Shown piece by piece: positions 31,679 to 40,683 of a stretch of 64,000 nt of DNA. Each line of letters starts with the position of its first letter. The stretch's first letter is position 1. The position numbers were made by a program, and so were the translations under genes. Origin of the DNA: Maribacter cobaltidurans (GTDB lineage Bacteria; Bacteroidota; Bacteroidia; Flavobacteriales; Flavobacteriaceae); contig NZ_CP022957.1 of assembly GCF_002269385.1 (NCBI RefSeq), positions 2,227,001 through 2,291,000 on the forward strand, given 5' to 3'. The notes under the pieces were generated by a model that saw nothing but the letters and a program-made list of their open reading frames with translations, ran no database searches and was not told the origin of the DNA.

Positions 31679-32779
31679 ATGATAGTGGGTATTCCAAAGG
31701 AGATTAAGAACAACGAAAGCAGGGTTGGTATGACACCGGCCGGAGTTTTTGAATTGGTAAAGAACAACCATACAGTGTATGTACAGTCCGAAGCAGGGGA
31801 AGGTAGCGGTTTTTTCAATAAGGATTATCAACAGGCCGGTGCGGTTATTCTGGATACCATTGGACAGGTATACGCCATGAGCGAGATGATTGTAAAGGTC
31901 AAGGAACCTATAGAAGAAGAATACGACCTCATACAGGAAGGACAAATCCTGTTTACCTATTTTCACTTTGCTTCCAGCGAAGCGTTGACCAAAGCCATGA
32001 TCAAACAAAAGGCCATTTGCATCGCCTATGAAACCGTTGAGGATGAAGAGGGTACCTTGCCGTTACTCACCCCAATGTCTGAAGTTGCGGGAAGAATGGC
32101 CATTCAGCAAGGAGCAAAATATTTGGAAAAGCCTGTCAAAGGCCGAGGTGTACTTTTAGGAGGTGTGCCAGGTGTGGCGCCAGGGAAGGTATTGGTATTA
32201 GGAGCAGGAGTTGTTGGTATACAAGCTGCTAAAATGGCAGCTGGTTTGGGAGCGCACGTAACCATTTTGGATATCAACATGAAGCGTTTACGCTATGTGA
32301 ACGACGTAATGCCACCCCATGTGGTAACCGAATTTTCTAACGAATTCAATATCAGAAAACATATCAAGACCCACGATTTAATAATTGGAGGTGTATTGCT
32401 AAAGGGTGCCAAGGCTCCTAACTTGATTACAAGGGATATGTTGAAAGAAATGCGACCCGGGACCGTAATCGTGGATGTGGCAGTTGATCAGGGCGGATGC
32501 GTTGAAACTACAAGGCCTACCACACACGAAGATCCCATTTACATTATTGACGACGTGGTTCATTATTCCGTCGCAAACATGCCCGGGGCCGTGCCTTATA
32601 CTTCTACCATGGCCTTGACGAATGTTACCTTGCCCTACGCTTTAAAATTGGCCAATTTGGGTTGGGAAGAGGCTTGTAAAAGGGATGCTTCCCTTAACAA
32701 AGGCTTGAATATTGTTTCCGGCAAAGTGGTTTACGAGGAAATTATTGAGGCCTTTGGCTGGAAGGAAGTTTTCGCATAA
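31679..32779 (+). CDS. ald: Alanine dehydrogenase
   Basis: 366 residues from the ATG at 31679 (MIVGIPKEIKNNESRVGMTPAGV), the standard start of the family. Substrate residues are in ESRVGMTP, VKVKEP and FTYFHFA; the NAD-binding Rossmann fold begins at VLVLGAGVVGIQAAKMAAGLGAHVTILD; the C-terminal PGAVPYTSTMALTN motif is present. It interconverts L-alanine with pyruvate and ammonia using NAD, allowing growth on alanine or ammonia assimilation. An Lrp-type regulator and another amino-acid dehydrogenase homologue lie nearby, which fits amino-acid control (inference). Confidence 0.96.
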   Translation: MIVGIPKEIKNNESRVGMTPAGVFELVKNNHTVYVQSEAGEGSGFFNKDYQQAGAVILDTIGQVYAMSEMIVKVKEPIEEEYDLIQEGQILFTYFHFASSEALTKAMIKQKAICIAYETVEDEEGTLPLLTPMSEVAGRMAIQQGAKYLEKPVKGRGVLLGGVPGVAPGKVLVLGAGVVGIQAAKMAAGLGAHVTILDINMKRLRYVNDVMPPHVVTEFSNEFNIRKHIKTHDLIIGGVLLKGAKAPNLITRDMLKEMRPGTVIVDVAVDQGGCVETTRPTTHEDPIYIIDDVVHYSVANMPGAVPYTSTMALTNVTLPYALKLANLGWEEACKRDASLNKGLNIVSGKVVYEEIIEAFGWKEVFA

Positions 32780-32804
32780 CGGTACAAAATGTCAGTTTAA
32801 AAAA

Positions 32805-32852
32805 GCCCCATCAGGCGCAATAATATCATTTATTGGGTTTGGCGGGGTTTTT
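32805..32852 (+). terminator. Probable terminator of ald
   Basis: GCCCC (32805-32809) pairs with GGGG(T) at 32844-32848 with internal AATAA/TTATT pairing, followed by a T-run. Imperfect but well placed 25 nt after the ald stop. Confidence 0.6.
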
Positions 32853-32924
32853 GCTTTTCAATAGATGATTCCGCATTCAATAGGAATCTTATGTATATTT
32901 ATTGAAACTAAAAATTGAAACGTT

Positions 32925-33620
32925 ATGATGGGATATTATATATTAATCGGTGCCATTGCTTTGGTCAGTTGGCTAGTTAGCAGCCGCTTAAAAAGTAAAT
33001 TTAAGCATTACTCCAAGGTACATTTACAAAATGGCATGAGCGGGGCCGAGATTGCCGAAAAAATGTTGGCGGACCATGGCATCCGTGATGTAAAAGTGGT
33101 TTCCACTCCTGGAATGTTGAGCGACCATTACAACCCTAAGAATAAAACCGTAAATCTGAGTGAAGGCGTGTACAGTCAACGCAACGCTGCTGCCGCTGCA
33201 GTGGCGGCCCATGAATGTGGTCATGCCGTGCAACATGCTCAGGCCTATGAGTGGTTGACCATGCGATCTAAATTGGTTCCCGTAGTCAGTGTAACATCAG
33301 GAATGTCTACATGGGTCGTTTTTGGAGGATTGATGCTAGGGGCTGCAGCAGGTGTAGGATTTGGATATTGGGTGGCCGTAGCTGGTTTGATCATGATGGG
33401 AATGGCGACGCTGTTTAGCTTCATTACCCTACCTGTTGAATATGACGCCAGTAATCGTGCCTTGGCCTGGTTAAAGAACAAAAATATGCTTACACCGTCC
33501 GAATACAAAGGCTCTGAAGATGCTTTGAAATGGGCGGCCAGAACCTATTTGGTAGCTGCTATCGGTTCTTTGGCTACATTGGTCTATTGGGGACTTCAGG
33601 TTTTTGGTGGACGCGATTAA
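32925..33620 (+). CDS. Neutral zinc metallopeptidase, YugP type
   Basis: 231 residues. An N-terminal membrane helix (about 3-18), the zinc protease motif AAHECGHAVQHAQAY (HExxH-like HECGH) at about 90-100, then two or three membrane helices (about 115-165) and a conserved tail with LPVEYDASNRALAWL, where the glutamate is the third zinc ligand candidate. This is the Zn_peptidase_2 (YugP) family, integral membrane metallopeptidases of poorly known substrate. It has its own terminator. Confidence 0.92.
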   Translation: MMGYYILIGAIALVSWLVSSRLKSKFKHYSKVHLQNGMSGAEIAEKMLADHGIRDVKVVSTPGMLSDHYNPKNKTVNLSEGVYSQRNAAAAAVAAHECGHAVQHAQAYEWLTMRSKLVPVVSVTSGMSTWVVFGGLMLGAAAGVGFGYWVAVAGLIMMGMATLFSFITLPVEYDASNRALAWLKNKNMLTPSEYKGSEDALKWAARTYLVAAIGSLATLVYWGLQVFGGRD

Positions 33621-33638
33621 CCGATAATATGAAAGTTT

Positions 33639-33673
33639 AAAAAGGCCTTCCCAAAACGGGATGGCCTTTTTTT
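33639..33673. terminator. Bidirectional terminator
   Basis: AAAAGGCC-TT-CCC-AAAA(C)-GGG-AT-GGCCTTTT hairpin with T-run on the plus strand and A-run on the other side. It serves the YugP gene and probably the convergent Lrp gene, whose stop codon lies at the T-run. Confidence 0.85.
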
Positions 33674-34142
33674 ATATGGTTATCTGTCTGTCTATTTGTT
33701 GGGCCAATGAAATAAAGGTTTCTGTTCTGGAAACTCCCTCAATTTGTTGGATTTCCTTGTTGAGCACATGCATCAAATGTTCGTTGTCCTTGCAGAGAAT
33801 TTTAATTAGAATCGACCAATTCCCTGTAGTGTAGTGACATTCCAATACTTCTGGAATTTTTTCCAATTGTTTCACCGCGGCCGGATTGCTCATGGCCTTG
33901 TCCAGATAAATACCGATATACGCCATAGTAGTATAGCCCATGGCCCTGGGGTTGATAATGAACTTGGAACCGGCTAAAAGTCCCGAAGCTTCCAGCTTAC
34001 GTAACCTTTGGTGTATGGCCGCCCCGGAAATACCGATGCTTCGGGCAATTTCCAGTACCGGTTTTCTAGCATCCTCCATCAAAAACCTTAGTATTTTTTT
34101 GTCAATACCGTCTATCTTGGCAATTTTATTATCCGACTTCAT
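33672..34142 (-). CDS. Lrp/AsnC-family transcriptional regulator
   Basis: 156 residues. N-terminal winged helix-turn-helix (IDGIDKKILRFLMEDARKPVLEIARSIGISGAAIHQRLRKLEASG split over residues 8-55) and C-terminal RAM/AsnC ligand-binding domain (MAYIGIYLDKAMSNPAAVKQL..., VLECHYTTGNWSILIKILCKD). Such regulators bind amino acids and control their metabolism. It lies 53 nt downstream of a saccharopine-dehydrogenase-like gene on the same strand and near ald, so control of one or both is plausible. Confidence 0.94.
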   Translation of the reverse strand: MKSDNKIAKIDGIDKKILRFLMEDARKPVLEIARSIGISGAAIHQRLRKLEASGLLAGSKFIINPRAMGYTTMAYIGIYLDKAMSNPAAVKQLEKIPEVLECHYTTGNWSILIKILCKDNEHLMHVLNKEIQQIEGVSRTETFISLAQQIDRQITI

Positions 34143-34194
34143 GAATACGATTTCAAATTGAAATCAAAATTACATAAATACCTTGAATATGTGA

Positions 34195-35568
34195 TTAACT
34201 TGCTACGGAATCAGGGTTATATCCCAAATAAGGGACTTCGTATTCCTTAAAATTGACGCCCAAGGTTTCAAGTTCTTTTAGAATGGGTTCGTAGACTTCT
34301 TTGGCAATAGGAATTTGGACCCCAGGTGTAGTGATTTTCCCGTTTAAAATCTTTAATGCGGCTATTGCAACGGGTAAACCTACGGTCTTTGCCATGGCCG
34401 TATGGACACGGTCCTCACCAATAACCACCAGTTTGGAGTCGATTTGTTTTTTTTCGCCCTTGAGCTCATAACCAAACTTATGGTACATCACGATCATATC
34501 CTTTTCCTTATCCTTCAAGGTCCATTGGTCTTCCAATATTTTTTGGAGTGCTTGAGCCGGAGTGGCATTGGGAATTCCAATTTTTTTCGAATTATCGAAA
34601 AGGTTGAGTTCCACGAGTTTTTCCCATGTACTATCGTCCTGGTCTATTTTTAAATAGTGTCTTAATTTCAGTTCCACGGAGTCTGTTGGAGAGTAGGGAA
34701 GAAAGAGATTTATGAATTCTCTATAGGTCATATCTTCTGAACTTTCAATGGTATAGGTGTCATCCGTAGCTCCCAATTGGACAAAAATATTCCAAGCCTT
34801 TGAAAAACCCACACGCCTCATGGTTCCCCTGTAGATGGTCAAGGCATCCTGTAGACTATAGGCTTCCCTGTAATTTAAAGAATCCCTATTAGCGTATCCT
34901 TCAAATTTACCGTAACCCTCCACCTCAAAAAATTCGGTCCTACGAAACAGTTTGTGATATGGAATATATTTATATGTGCCCTCTTGAATGAACTTGGCCG
35001 TACCACCCTGTCCCGCAAGTACTACATTACGAGGGTTCCAGGTGAATTTGTAATTCCATAGATTGTTATCGTACTCTGGCGCTACCAGTCCACCGCAGAA
35101 GGATTCGAACAACAAAATTTTACCCCCTTGTTCTCGTATACGGTCAATTACCTGCATGGCGCTCATGTGGTCAATGCCAGGGTCCAGACCAATTTCGTTC
35201 ATAAATACCAAACCGCTTTCTTTAACTTTTTCATTTAATTTATTGAGTTCCGGACTTATGTATGATGCGGTTACCAAGTGTTTTTTATAGGTAAGGCAAT
35301 CTTCTGCAATTTTGATGTGGAATCTGGCGGGTAGCATGGAAATGACCAAATCCGCTTCTTGTATGGCGGATATCCTTTCATTGTCCTTAAAGATGTCCAA
35401 AGCAATTACGGAACAATTGAGGTGCGACTTGATGTTTTCAGAAATGGCAGAGGTATCCAGGTCGCCAATGGTAATCTTTATATTTTCAGTTTCTGATTTT
35501 TCCAATAAATAATCCAGCAAAAAAGAAGTGGATTTTCCTGCCCCGACAATCAAAATTTTGCGCACCAT
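34195..35568 (-). CDS. Saccharopine dehydrogenase-family protein
   Basis: 457 residues. The N-terminus MVRKILIVGAGKSTSFLLDYLL is a Rossmann dinucleotide site (GxGxxxS). The central and C-terminal parts follow the LYS9-like saccharopine reductase pattern: MNEIGLDPGIDHMSAMQVID, FESFCGGLVAPE, and NPRNVVLAGQGG. Members act in lysine catabolism (saccharopine or aminoadipate semialdehyde interconversion) or related imino-acid chemistry. No lysine-ketoglutarate reductase gene is adjacent, so the substrate is uncertain. The gene precedes the Lrp regulator on the same strand. Confidence 0.9.
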   Translation of the reverse strand: MVRKILIVGAGKSTSFLLDYLLEKSETENIKITIGDLDTSAISENIKSHLNCSVIALDIFKDNERISAIQEADLVISMLPARFHIKIAEDCLTYKKHLVTASYISPELNKLNEKVKESGLVFMNEIGLDPGIDHMSAMQVIDRIREQGGKILLFESFCGGLVAPEYDNNLWNYKFTWNPRNVVLAGQGGTAKFIQEGTYKYIPYHKLFRRTEFFEVEGYGKFEGYANRDSLNYREAYSLQDALTIYRGTMRRVGFSKAWNIFVQLGATDDTYTIESSEDMTYREFINLFLPYSPTDSVELKLRHYLKIDQDDSTWEKLVELNLFDNSKKIGIPNATPAQALQKILEDQWTLKDKEKDMIVMYHKFGYELKGEKKQIDSKLVVIGEDRVHTAMAKTVGLPVAIAALKILNGKITTPGVQIPIAKEVYEPILKELETLGVNFKEYEVPYLGYNPDSVAS

Positions 35569-35728
35569 GCTTATTAGTTACTTTTGGTTTAAATTCAGTT
35601 TACTAAAGTATCAATATGTTATATATATAAAAATATATATCGATAAAGTTATAAAATCAACTTTGAATGATTGTAAAACAAATGTGTAAATTGAAATTAA
35701 AAATGAATTTATTTTGATATAAGAGCAT

Positions 35729-36118
35729 ATGAGGAAAAGAATTATGATTACCGCTTCCGTTCTTGGTTTTTTGGCGGTTGCCTTAGGTGCTTTCGGAGCA
35801 CATGGATTGGAGAAATTGGTAGAACCTGATGCTGTGAGCACTTTTGAAACGGGTGTTCGTTACCAAATGTACCATGCTTTTTTCCTGTTTATTTTAGGAA
35901 TCTTACCGGGTATCTCAGAAAGGACACAACGAATTGTTTATAGATTGGTTCTGACCGGAGTGGTCTTTTTTTCTTTTTCTATTTATTTTTTGGCCTTGAA
36001 CAGTATCACCACCTTTGACTTTAAGTCAATCGGGTTTATTACCCCTATTGGTGGTTCGTTGTTGCTTGCGGCGTGGGGATATCTAGGATATCAATTGTAT
36101 AGGTCCAAATTAAATTAA
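35729..36118 (+). CDS. DUF423 membrane protein
   Basis: 129 residues with four transmembrane helices and the family motifs ALGAFGAHGLEK and TGVRYQMYHAFFLFILG, then FITPIGGSLLLAAW. DUF423 (YgdD/YwdK) proteins are small inner-membrane proteins of unknown function. It precedes the SLC13 transporter by 14 nt and likely shares its transcript. Confidence 0.93.
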   Translation: MRKRIMITASVLGFLAVALGAFGAHGLEKLVEPDAVSTFETGVRYQMYHAFFLFILGILPGISERTQRIVYRLVLTGVVFFSFSIYFLALNSITTFDFKSIGFITPIGGSLLLAAWGYLGYQLYRSKLN

Positions 36119-36132
36119 ACTCCTTGTAAGGT

Positions 36133-37602
36133 ATGAATAAGGCAAAACTATTGGGACTTATATTAGGGCCTCTTTCCTTTGTATTGATTCTTCTTTTTTT
36201 TCATCCAGAAGGATTGTCAAAAGAAGCAAACGCTGTCTTGGCATCAACCGCATGGATTGCCATCTGGTGGATAACAGAGGCGATTCCCATTGCTGTGACG
36301 GCACTTTTGCCAATTGTGCTTTTTCCGCTCTCCGGGGGGTTGGACCTTTCTGCCACTTCTGGGTCTTTTGGGCATAAGTACGTATTCCTGTACATGGGGG
36401 GGTTCGTCATCGCCATAGCCATTGAAAAATGGAACCTGCACAAAAGAATCGCCCTGAACATAATTCATTTGATCGGTGCCGATATCCGAAAAATTATTTT
36501 GGGTTTTATGGTAGCCACAGCTTTTTTGTCCATGTGGATTTCCAATACCGCGACCTCCGTGATGATGCTTCCTATCGGATTGGCCATAATTAAACAATTA
36601 AAAGATAATCCGGCTACTGTAGAGGACGAAAACCTGTTGTTTGGAAAATCGCTTATGCTGGCCATTGCCTATAGTGCCTCCATAGGGGGTATGGCCACCT
36701 TGATAGGCACACCCCCAAATTTGGTTTTGGCAGGAGTGGTTTTGGATACTTACGGTTATGAAATCACCTTTATGCAATGGTTTATTTTTGGACTCCCCAT
36801 TTCCATTGTACTGATTTTTATTTGTTGGAAATATTTGACTCGGTACGCATTTTCCTTTAAACAGGTAGAATTTCCTGGAGGTAGGGCAGAAATACAAAGA
36901 CTTAAAAGGAGCCTAGGAAAAATCTCCTACGAGGAAAAGTTGGTTTCCATTGTTTTCGCTGCAACGGCTTTTTGTTGGATTACACGTTCCTTTTTGTTGC
37001 AAAAGCTTTTACCTGGTCTTGATGATACTATAATCGCTATTTTTTTCGCCGTACTGCTTTTTTTGATTCCAGCGAAGAAAAAAGGGGAACAACTTATCAA
37101 TTGGGAGGAAGCAGTAAAAATGCCTTGGGGAATTATATTATTGTTTGGAGGTGGTATGGCCTTGGCCAAAGGTTTTGAGGAAAGTGGCCTGGCCGTTTGG
37201 ATAGGGGGACAAATGGCTTCACTATCCGGTTTGCCCATATTCTTACTGGTTTTGGTGCTGATAGCAGCAGTAAATTTTTTAACGGAAATTACCTCAAACT
37301 TGGCCACAACGGCTATGTTGTTGCCCGTTTTGGCACCCATGGCGTTGTCCATTGATGTACATCCCTTTGTTTTAATGGTGGGTGCTGCAGTTGCGGCCTC
37401 GTGCGCATTTATGTTGCCCGTTGCCACCCCGCCCAATGCTGTTGTATTTGGTTCCGGATATTTAAGGATTCCAGATATGGTGAAAAAGGGATTCTTTATG
37501 AACATTACGTCCATCATAGTTTTGAGCCTTTTCGTCTATTTTGTCCTGCCTGAATTGTGGGATATTGTCATTAATGTATTCCCCCAAAATCTTAAAAAAT
37601 GA
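36133..37602 (+). CDS. SLC13/DASS-family anion:sodium symporter
   Basis: 489 residues, about eleven to twelve membrane segments. Family hallmarks are the paired SNT motifs: MWISNTATSVMMLPIGLA and EITSNLATTAMLLPVLAP, plus GMATLIGTPPNLVL and MLPVATPPNAVVFGSG, which form the substrate and sodium sites. Members carry dicarboxylates, citrate or sulfate. The gene overlaps a glycerate kinase by 4 nt (ATGA), so a carboxylate such as glycerate is a plausible cargo; that is an inference from coupling only. Confidence 0.94.
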   Translation: MNKAKLLGLILGPLSFVLILLFFHPEGLSKEANAVLASTAWIAIWWITEAIPIAVTALLPIVLFPLSGGLDLSATSGSFGHKYVFLYMGGFVIAIAIEKWNLHKRIALNIIHLIGADIRKIILGFMVATAFLSMWISNTATSVMMLPIGLAIIKQLKDNPATVEDENLLFGKSLMLAIAYSASIGGMATLIGTPPNLVLAGVVLDTYGYEITFMQWFIFGLPISIVLIFICWKYLTRYAFSFKQVEFPGGRAEIQRLKRSLGKISYEEKLVSIVFAATAFCWITRSFLLQKLLPGLDDTIIAIFFAVLLFLIPAKKKGEQLINWEEAVKMPWGIILLFGGGMALAKGFEESGLAVWIGGQMASLSGLPIFLLVLVLIAAVNFLTEITSNLATTAMLLPVLAPMALSIDVHPFVLMVGAAVAASCAFMLPVATPPNAVVFGSGYLRIPDMVKKGFFMNITSIIVLSLFVYFVLPELWDIVINVFPQNLKK

Positions 37603-38729
37603 GATTACTAATCATACCTGATAAGTTTAAGGGCTCCTTAACGAGCGAAGAAGTTTATAAGGCCATAAAAAAGGGTGTTGAAAAGGTCACGGAGAATTCC
37701 CATTTTCATTTTGTGAAAGCTTCGGATGGAGGGGATGGATTCTTGGAAGCCATCAAAACATATAGAAATTGCTCCGAGGTAAAGATGCAGACATTAGACC
37801 CTTTGGGACGAAAAATTTCTTCTATGTATCTGTATGATGGGCAGACCCAGTCGGCCTACATAGAAATGGCCAATAGCTCAGGTATGGAACTGCTTCAACC
37901 CAAGGAACGAAATGCCGGTTTGACCACTACCTATGGAACAGGGCAACATATTGAAGATGCTCTAAAAAGAGGGGCAAAATCTATTTACGTGGGGCTTGGT
38001 GGAAGTGCTACCAATGATGGGGGAATTGGAATTGCCAAAGCGCTAGGATATGATTTTCTGGATAGGGATGGAGCTTCCCTAAAACCTATTGGTAAACATT
38101 TAAGTGAAATCCATGATATTGTAAAACCGGTACATGGTGTAGATACTTCGGAGGTTCGTTTCTATGCCGTGAACGATGTAAAGAATCCTTTATTTGGTGA
38201 GAATGGGGCCGCTTATGTTTATGCAGCGCAAAAGGGAGCGGACAAAAGTATGATTGAAGAACTTGATCAGGGGTTGAGAAACCTTTCTGAAATTGTGATT
38301 GGTAGTATGGGGAAGGATTTTTCAGACCTTCCCGGATCTGGAGCTGCAGGGGGTACGGCATTTGGACTAAAGGCTTTTTTGAATGCTGAATTTTTAAGTG
38401 GCGTAGATTTTATATTGGAAGTATCCGGGGTGAAACAAGTTTTGGTCGAGGAGAAGTTTGATTACCTAATTACGGGCGAAGGCAAGATAGATGCACAAAC
38501 TCTGAGCGGAAAATTGATCGAGGGCGTAGTCGAACTTGCAAAAAAATACCAGATTCCAGTTTTGGCCGTCTGTGGAATGTTGGATGTTCCATTAAATGAA
38601 CTTACTTCTAAAGGAGTTATTGATGTTATTGAAATCCGCGATACAGGAAAGAGCTTGGAATACAACATGGAAAACGCCTCTATCTTATTGGAGGAGAAAA
38701 TTTCACGGTACTTTGAGGAATTGGTTTAA
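37599..38729 (+). CDS. Glycerate kinase
   Basis: 376 residues of the GarK/GlxK type: IIPDKFKGSLTSEEV at the N-terminus, KASDGGDGFLEAI, GLGGSATNDGGIGIAKALGY and GSGAAGGTAFGLKAFL, the conserved glycine-rich segments of the family, and ITGEGKIDAQTLSGK near the C-terminus. It phosphorylates glycerate to 2- or 3-phosphoglycerate, feeding glycolysis. Start and transporter stop overlap (ATGA), indicating translational coupling with the SLC13 symporter. Confidence 0.95.
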   Translation: MRLLIIPDKFKGSLTSEEVYKAIKKGVEKVTENSHFHFVKASDGGDGFLEAIKTYRNCSEVKMQTLDPLGRKISSMYLYDGQTQSAYIEMANSSGMELLQPKERNAGLTTTYGTGQHIEDALKRGAKSIYVGLGGSATNDGGIGIAKALGYDFLDRDGASLKPIGKHLSEIHDIVKPVHGVDTSEVRFYAVNDVKNPLFGENGAAYVYAAQKGADKSMIEELDQGLRNLSEIVIGSMGKDFSDLPGSGAAGGTAFGLKAFLNAEFLSGVDFILEVSGVKQVLVEEKFDYLITGEGKIDAQTLSGKLIEGVVELAKKYQIPVLAVCGMLDVPLNELTSKGVIDVIEIRDTGKSLEYNMENASILLEEKISRYFEELV

Positions 38730-38844
38730 TAATTTTTTTCAGCAAATCCCTACGTTTTATATTTATGAAATTATCAGTTATTCATTAATTATTTTCTAAA
38801 TAGATAATTATTAAATTGATTTAGTGCATTTAATGTACAAAAGA

Positions 38845-38857
38845 ATGGAAATTCCAT
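38845..38857. promoter_or_regulatory. Palindrome upstream of pckA
   Basis: ATGGAA-A-TTCCAT, perfect 6-bp arms with one central base, in the 261-nt region before pckA, about 105 nt upstream of its -7 box. Possible operator; no known regulator is assigned. The rest of the gap 38730-38990 is AT-rich without other features. Confidence 0.35.
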
Positions 38858-38961
38858 AGTTTATTTATCGAATTTTTATTGGTTTATCGTGAATTTCATA
38901 TTTCTTACCGAAAACAGTACGAATACCTGTTGATTTTCAAGGGCTTCAGCGCTAAATTTAA

Positions 38962-38969
38962 TAGCTTTG
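38962..38969 (+). promoter_or_regulatory. Probable -7 promoter box of pckA
   Basis: TAGCTTTG matches TAnnTTTG exactly and ends 21 nt before the ATG at 38991. Confidence 0.5.
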
Positions 38970-38990
38970 AATACTAAAACAGTACCTATT

Positions 38991-40607
38991 ATGCAAAGTT
39001 CGTCTTCCAAACAAAGAACAATCTCACTAAAGAATTACGGAATCCTTCATGATAATTTTCATTATCAGGAAACACCAGAGGAACTACAAAAGGCAACCCT
39101 GGACCTAGGAATGGGGGTGGAAACCAATAATGGTACACTTGCAGTCAATACGGGCGAATTTACGGGTAGGTCTCCTATGGATCGTTTTATCGTTAAGGAT
39201 GATATTACCAAGGATAGAGTTTGGTGGGGACCCGTAAATATTCCGTTCGAACAGGAAAAATTTAATGCGCTATACAATAAGGTTATTGCCTATTTGAATA
39301 AAAAAGAGTTGTTTGTTAGGGACAGCTATGCGTGCGCAGACCCTGAGTATAAATTAAATATTAGGGTCATAAATGAATATCCTTGGTCCAACATGTTTGC
39401 CTATAATATGTTTTTACGTCCCACGGATGAAGAGTTGGAAAATTTTACTCCGGAATGGACGGTGATCAATGCACCTGGATTTAGGGCAATTGCGGAGGAA
39501 GATGGCACAAGACAGCATAATTTTGCCATTTTAAACTTTACGGAGAAAGTAGCTCTTATTGGAGGTACGGGATATACAGGTGAAATAAAAAAAGGAATCT
39601 TTTCAGCGCTGAATTTTATTTTACCGGTATTTAAGGAAACTTTGCCCATGCATTGCTCTTCAAATGTTGGTGAAGAAGGGGATACGGCCATTTTCTTTGG
39701 GCTTTCCGGAACCGGTAAAACAACCTTGTCAACGGATCCTGAGAGAAAATTGATAGGGGATGATGAACATGGATGGACCAGTAGGAACACTGTCTTTAAT
39801 TTTGAGGGAGGATGCTATGCCAAGGTCATCAATCTTTCCGAGGAACAGGAACCCGAGATTTACAATGCCATTAAACCGGGAGCCATTTTGGAAAATGTAA
39901 TCTTGGATGAAAATGGCAATGTAGATTTTACCGATACCTCCATAACACAGAATACAAGGGTGAGCTACCCCATTTACCATATTGATAATATCCAACAGCC
40001 CTCTATAGGGAAAAATGTAAAGAATATTTTCTTTTTAACAGCCGATGCTTTTGGGGTGCTGCCTCCCATTTCCAAGCTAACGCCCAGTCAGGCCGCTTAT
40101 CATTTCATTTCAGGGTATACGGCAAAGGTTGCTGGAACCGAGGCTGGCGTGGTGGAGCCTCAACCTTCTTTTTCCGCCTGTTTTGGTGCGCCGTTCATGC
40201 CATTGCATCCCACGAAATATGCCGAGATGTTAAGCAAAAAAATGAAAGAGGCCGGTGTAGATGTATGGTTGGTCAATACGGGTTGGACCGGCGGTCCTTA
40301 TGGGATTGGTACCCGAATGAAACTTAAATACACTCGTGCCATGATCAGGGCGGCGCTTAATGGAGACTTGGGTCTTTATTCATACAATACCTATCATATC
40401 CACTCCGTATTTGGAGTGGCCCAACCTAGAGAGTGCCCAGGCGTTCCTACCAGTGTCCTGAGCCCAAGGGCAACTTGGAACGATGATGAGAAGTATTATA
40501 CGACCGCTTTTAAGCTTTCTAACGCCTTTAGGGAAAATTTTAAAAAGTTTGAAAAGTATGCCAATGAGGAGATAAGACGGGGAGGTCCGCAGAGATATGC
40601 GTTTTAA
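38991..40607 (+). CDS. pckA: Phosphoenolpyruvate carboxykinase (ATP)
   Basis: 538 residues from the ATG at 38991, the usual length for this class. The P-loop FFGLSGTGKTTLSTD, the metal-binding GEEGDTAIFFG and IGDDEHGW motifs, and the substrate loop FTGRSPMDRFIVKD are all present, as is VNTGWTGGPYGIGTRM. The enzyme converts oxaloacetate and ATP to phosphoenolpyruvate in gluconeogenesis. It stands alone between its own promoter region and a bidirectional terminator. Confidence 0.98.
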   Translation: MQSSSSKQRTISLKNYGILHDNFHYQETPEELQKATLDLGMGVETNNGTLAVNTGEFTGRSPMDRFIVKDDITKDRVWWGPVNIPFEQEKFNALYNKVIAYLNKKELFVRDSYACADPEYKLNIRVINEYPWSNMFAYNMFLRPTDEELENFTPEWTVINAPGFRAIAEEDGTRQHNFAILNFTEKVALIGGTGYTGEIKKGIFSALNFILPVFKETLPMHCSSNVGEEGDTAIFFGLSGTGKTTLSTDPERKLIGDDEHGWTSRNTVFNFEGGCYAKVINLSEEQEPEIYNAIKPGAILENVILDENGNVDFTDTSITQNTRVSYPIYHIDNIQQPSIGKNVKNIFFLTADAFGVLPPISKLTPSQAAYHFISGYTAKVAGTEAGVVEPQPSFSACFGAPFMPLHPTKYAEMLSKKMKEAGVDVWLVNTGWTGGPYGIGTRMKLKYTRAMIRAALNGDLGLYSYNTYHIHSVFGVAQPRECPGVPTSVLSPRATWNDDEKYYTTAFKLSNAFRENFKKFEKYANEEIRRGGPQRYAF

Positions 40608-40634
40608 TCTATAAGTTACAAGAAAATAAAACTA

Positions 40635-40663
40635 AAAAGGCCCTGCAATCTGCAGGGCCTTTT
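40635..40663. terminator. Bidirectional terminator between pckA and hemD
   Basis: Perfect 13-bp stem AAAAGGCCCTGCA / TGCAGGGCCTTTT with a 3-nt loop; the A/T ends provide a U-tract in either direction. Confidence 0.93.
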
Positions 40664-40683
40664 GGTATTTGATGTAACGCAAT

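Noticed and set aside
36927..37517. 196-codon frame antisense to the SLC13 transporter
   Set aside because: Lies entirely inside a conserved gene and has no signal, motif or plausible start site.
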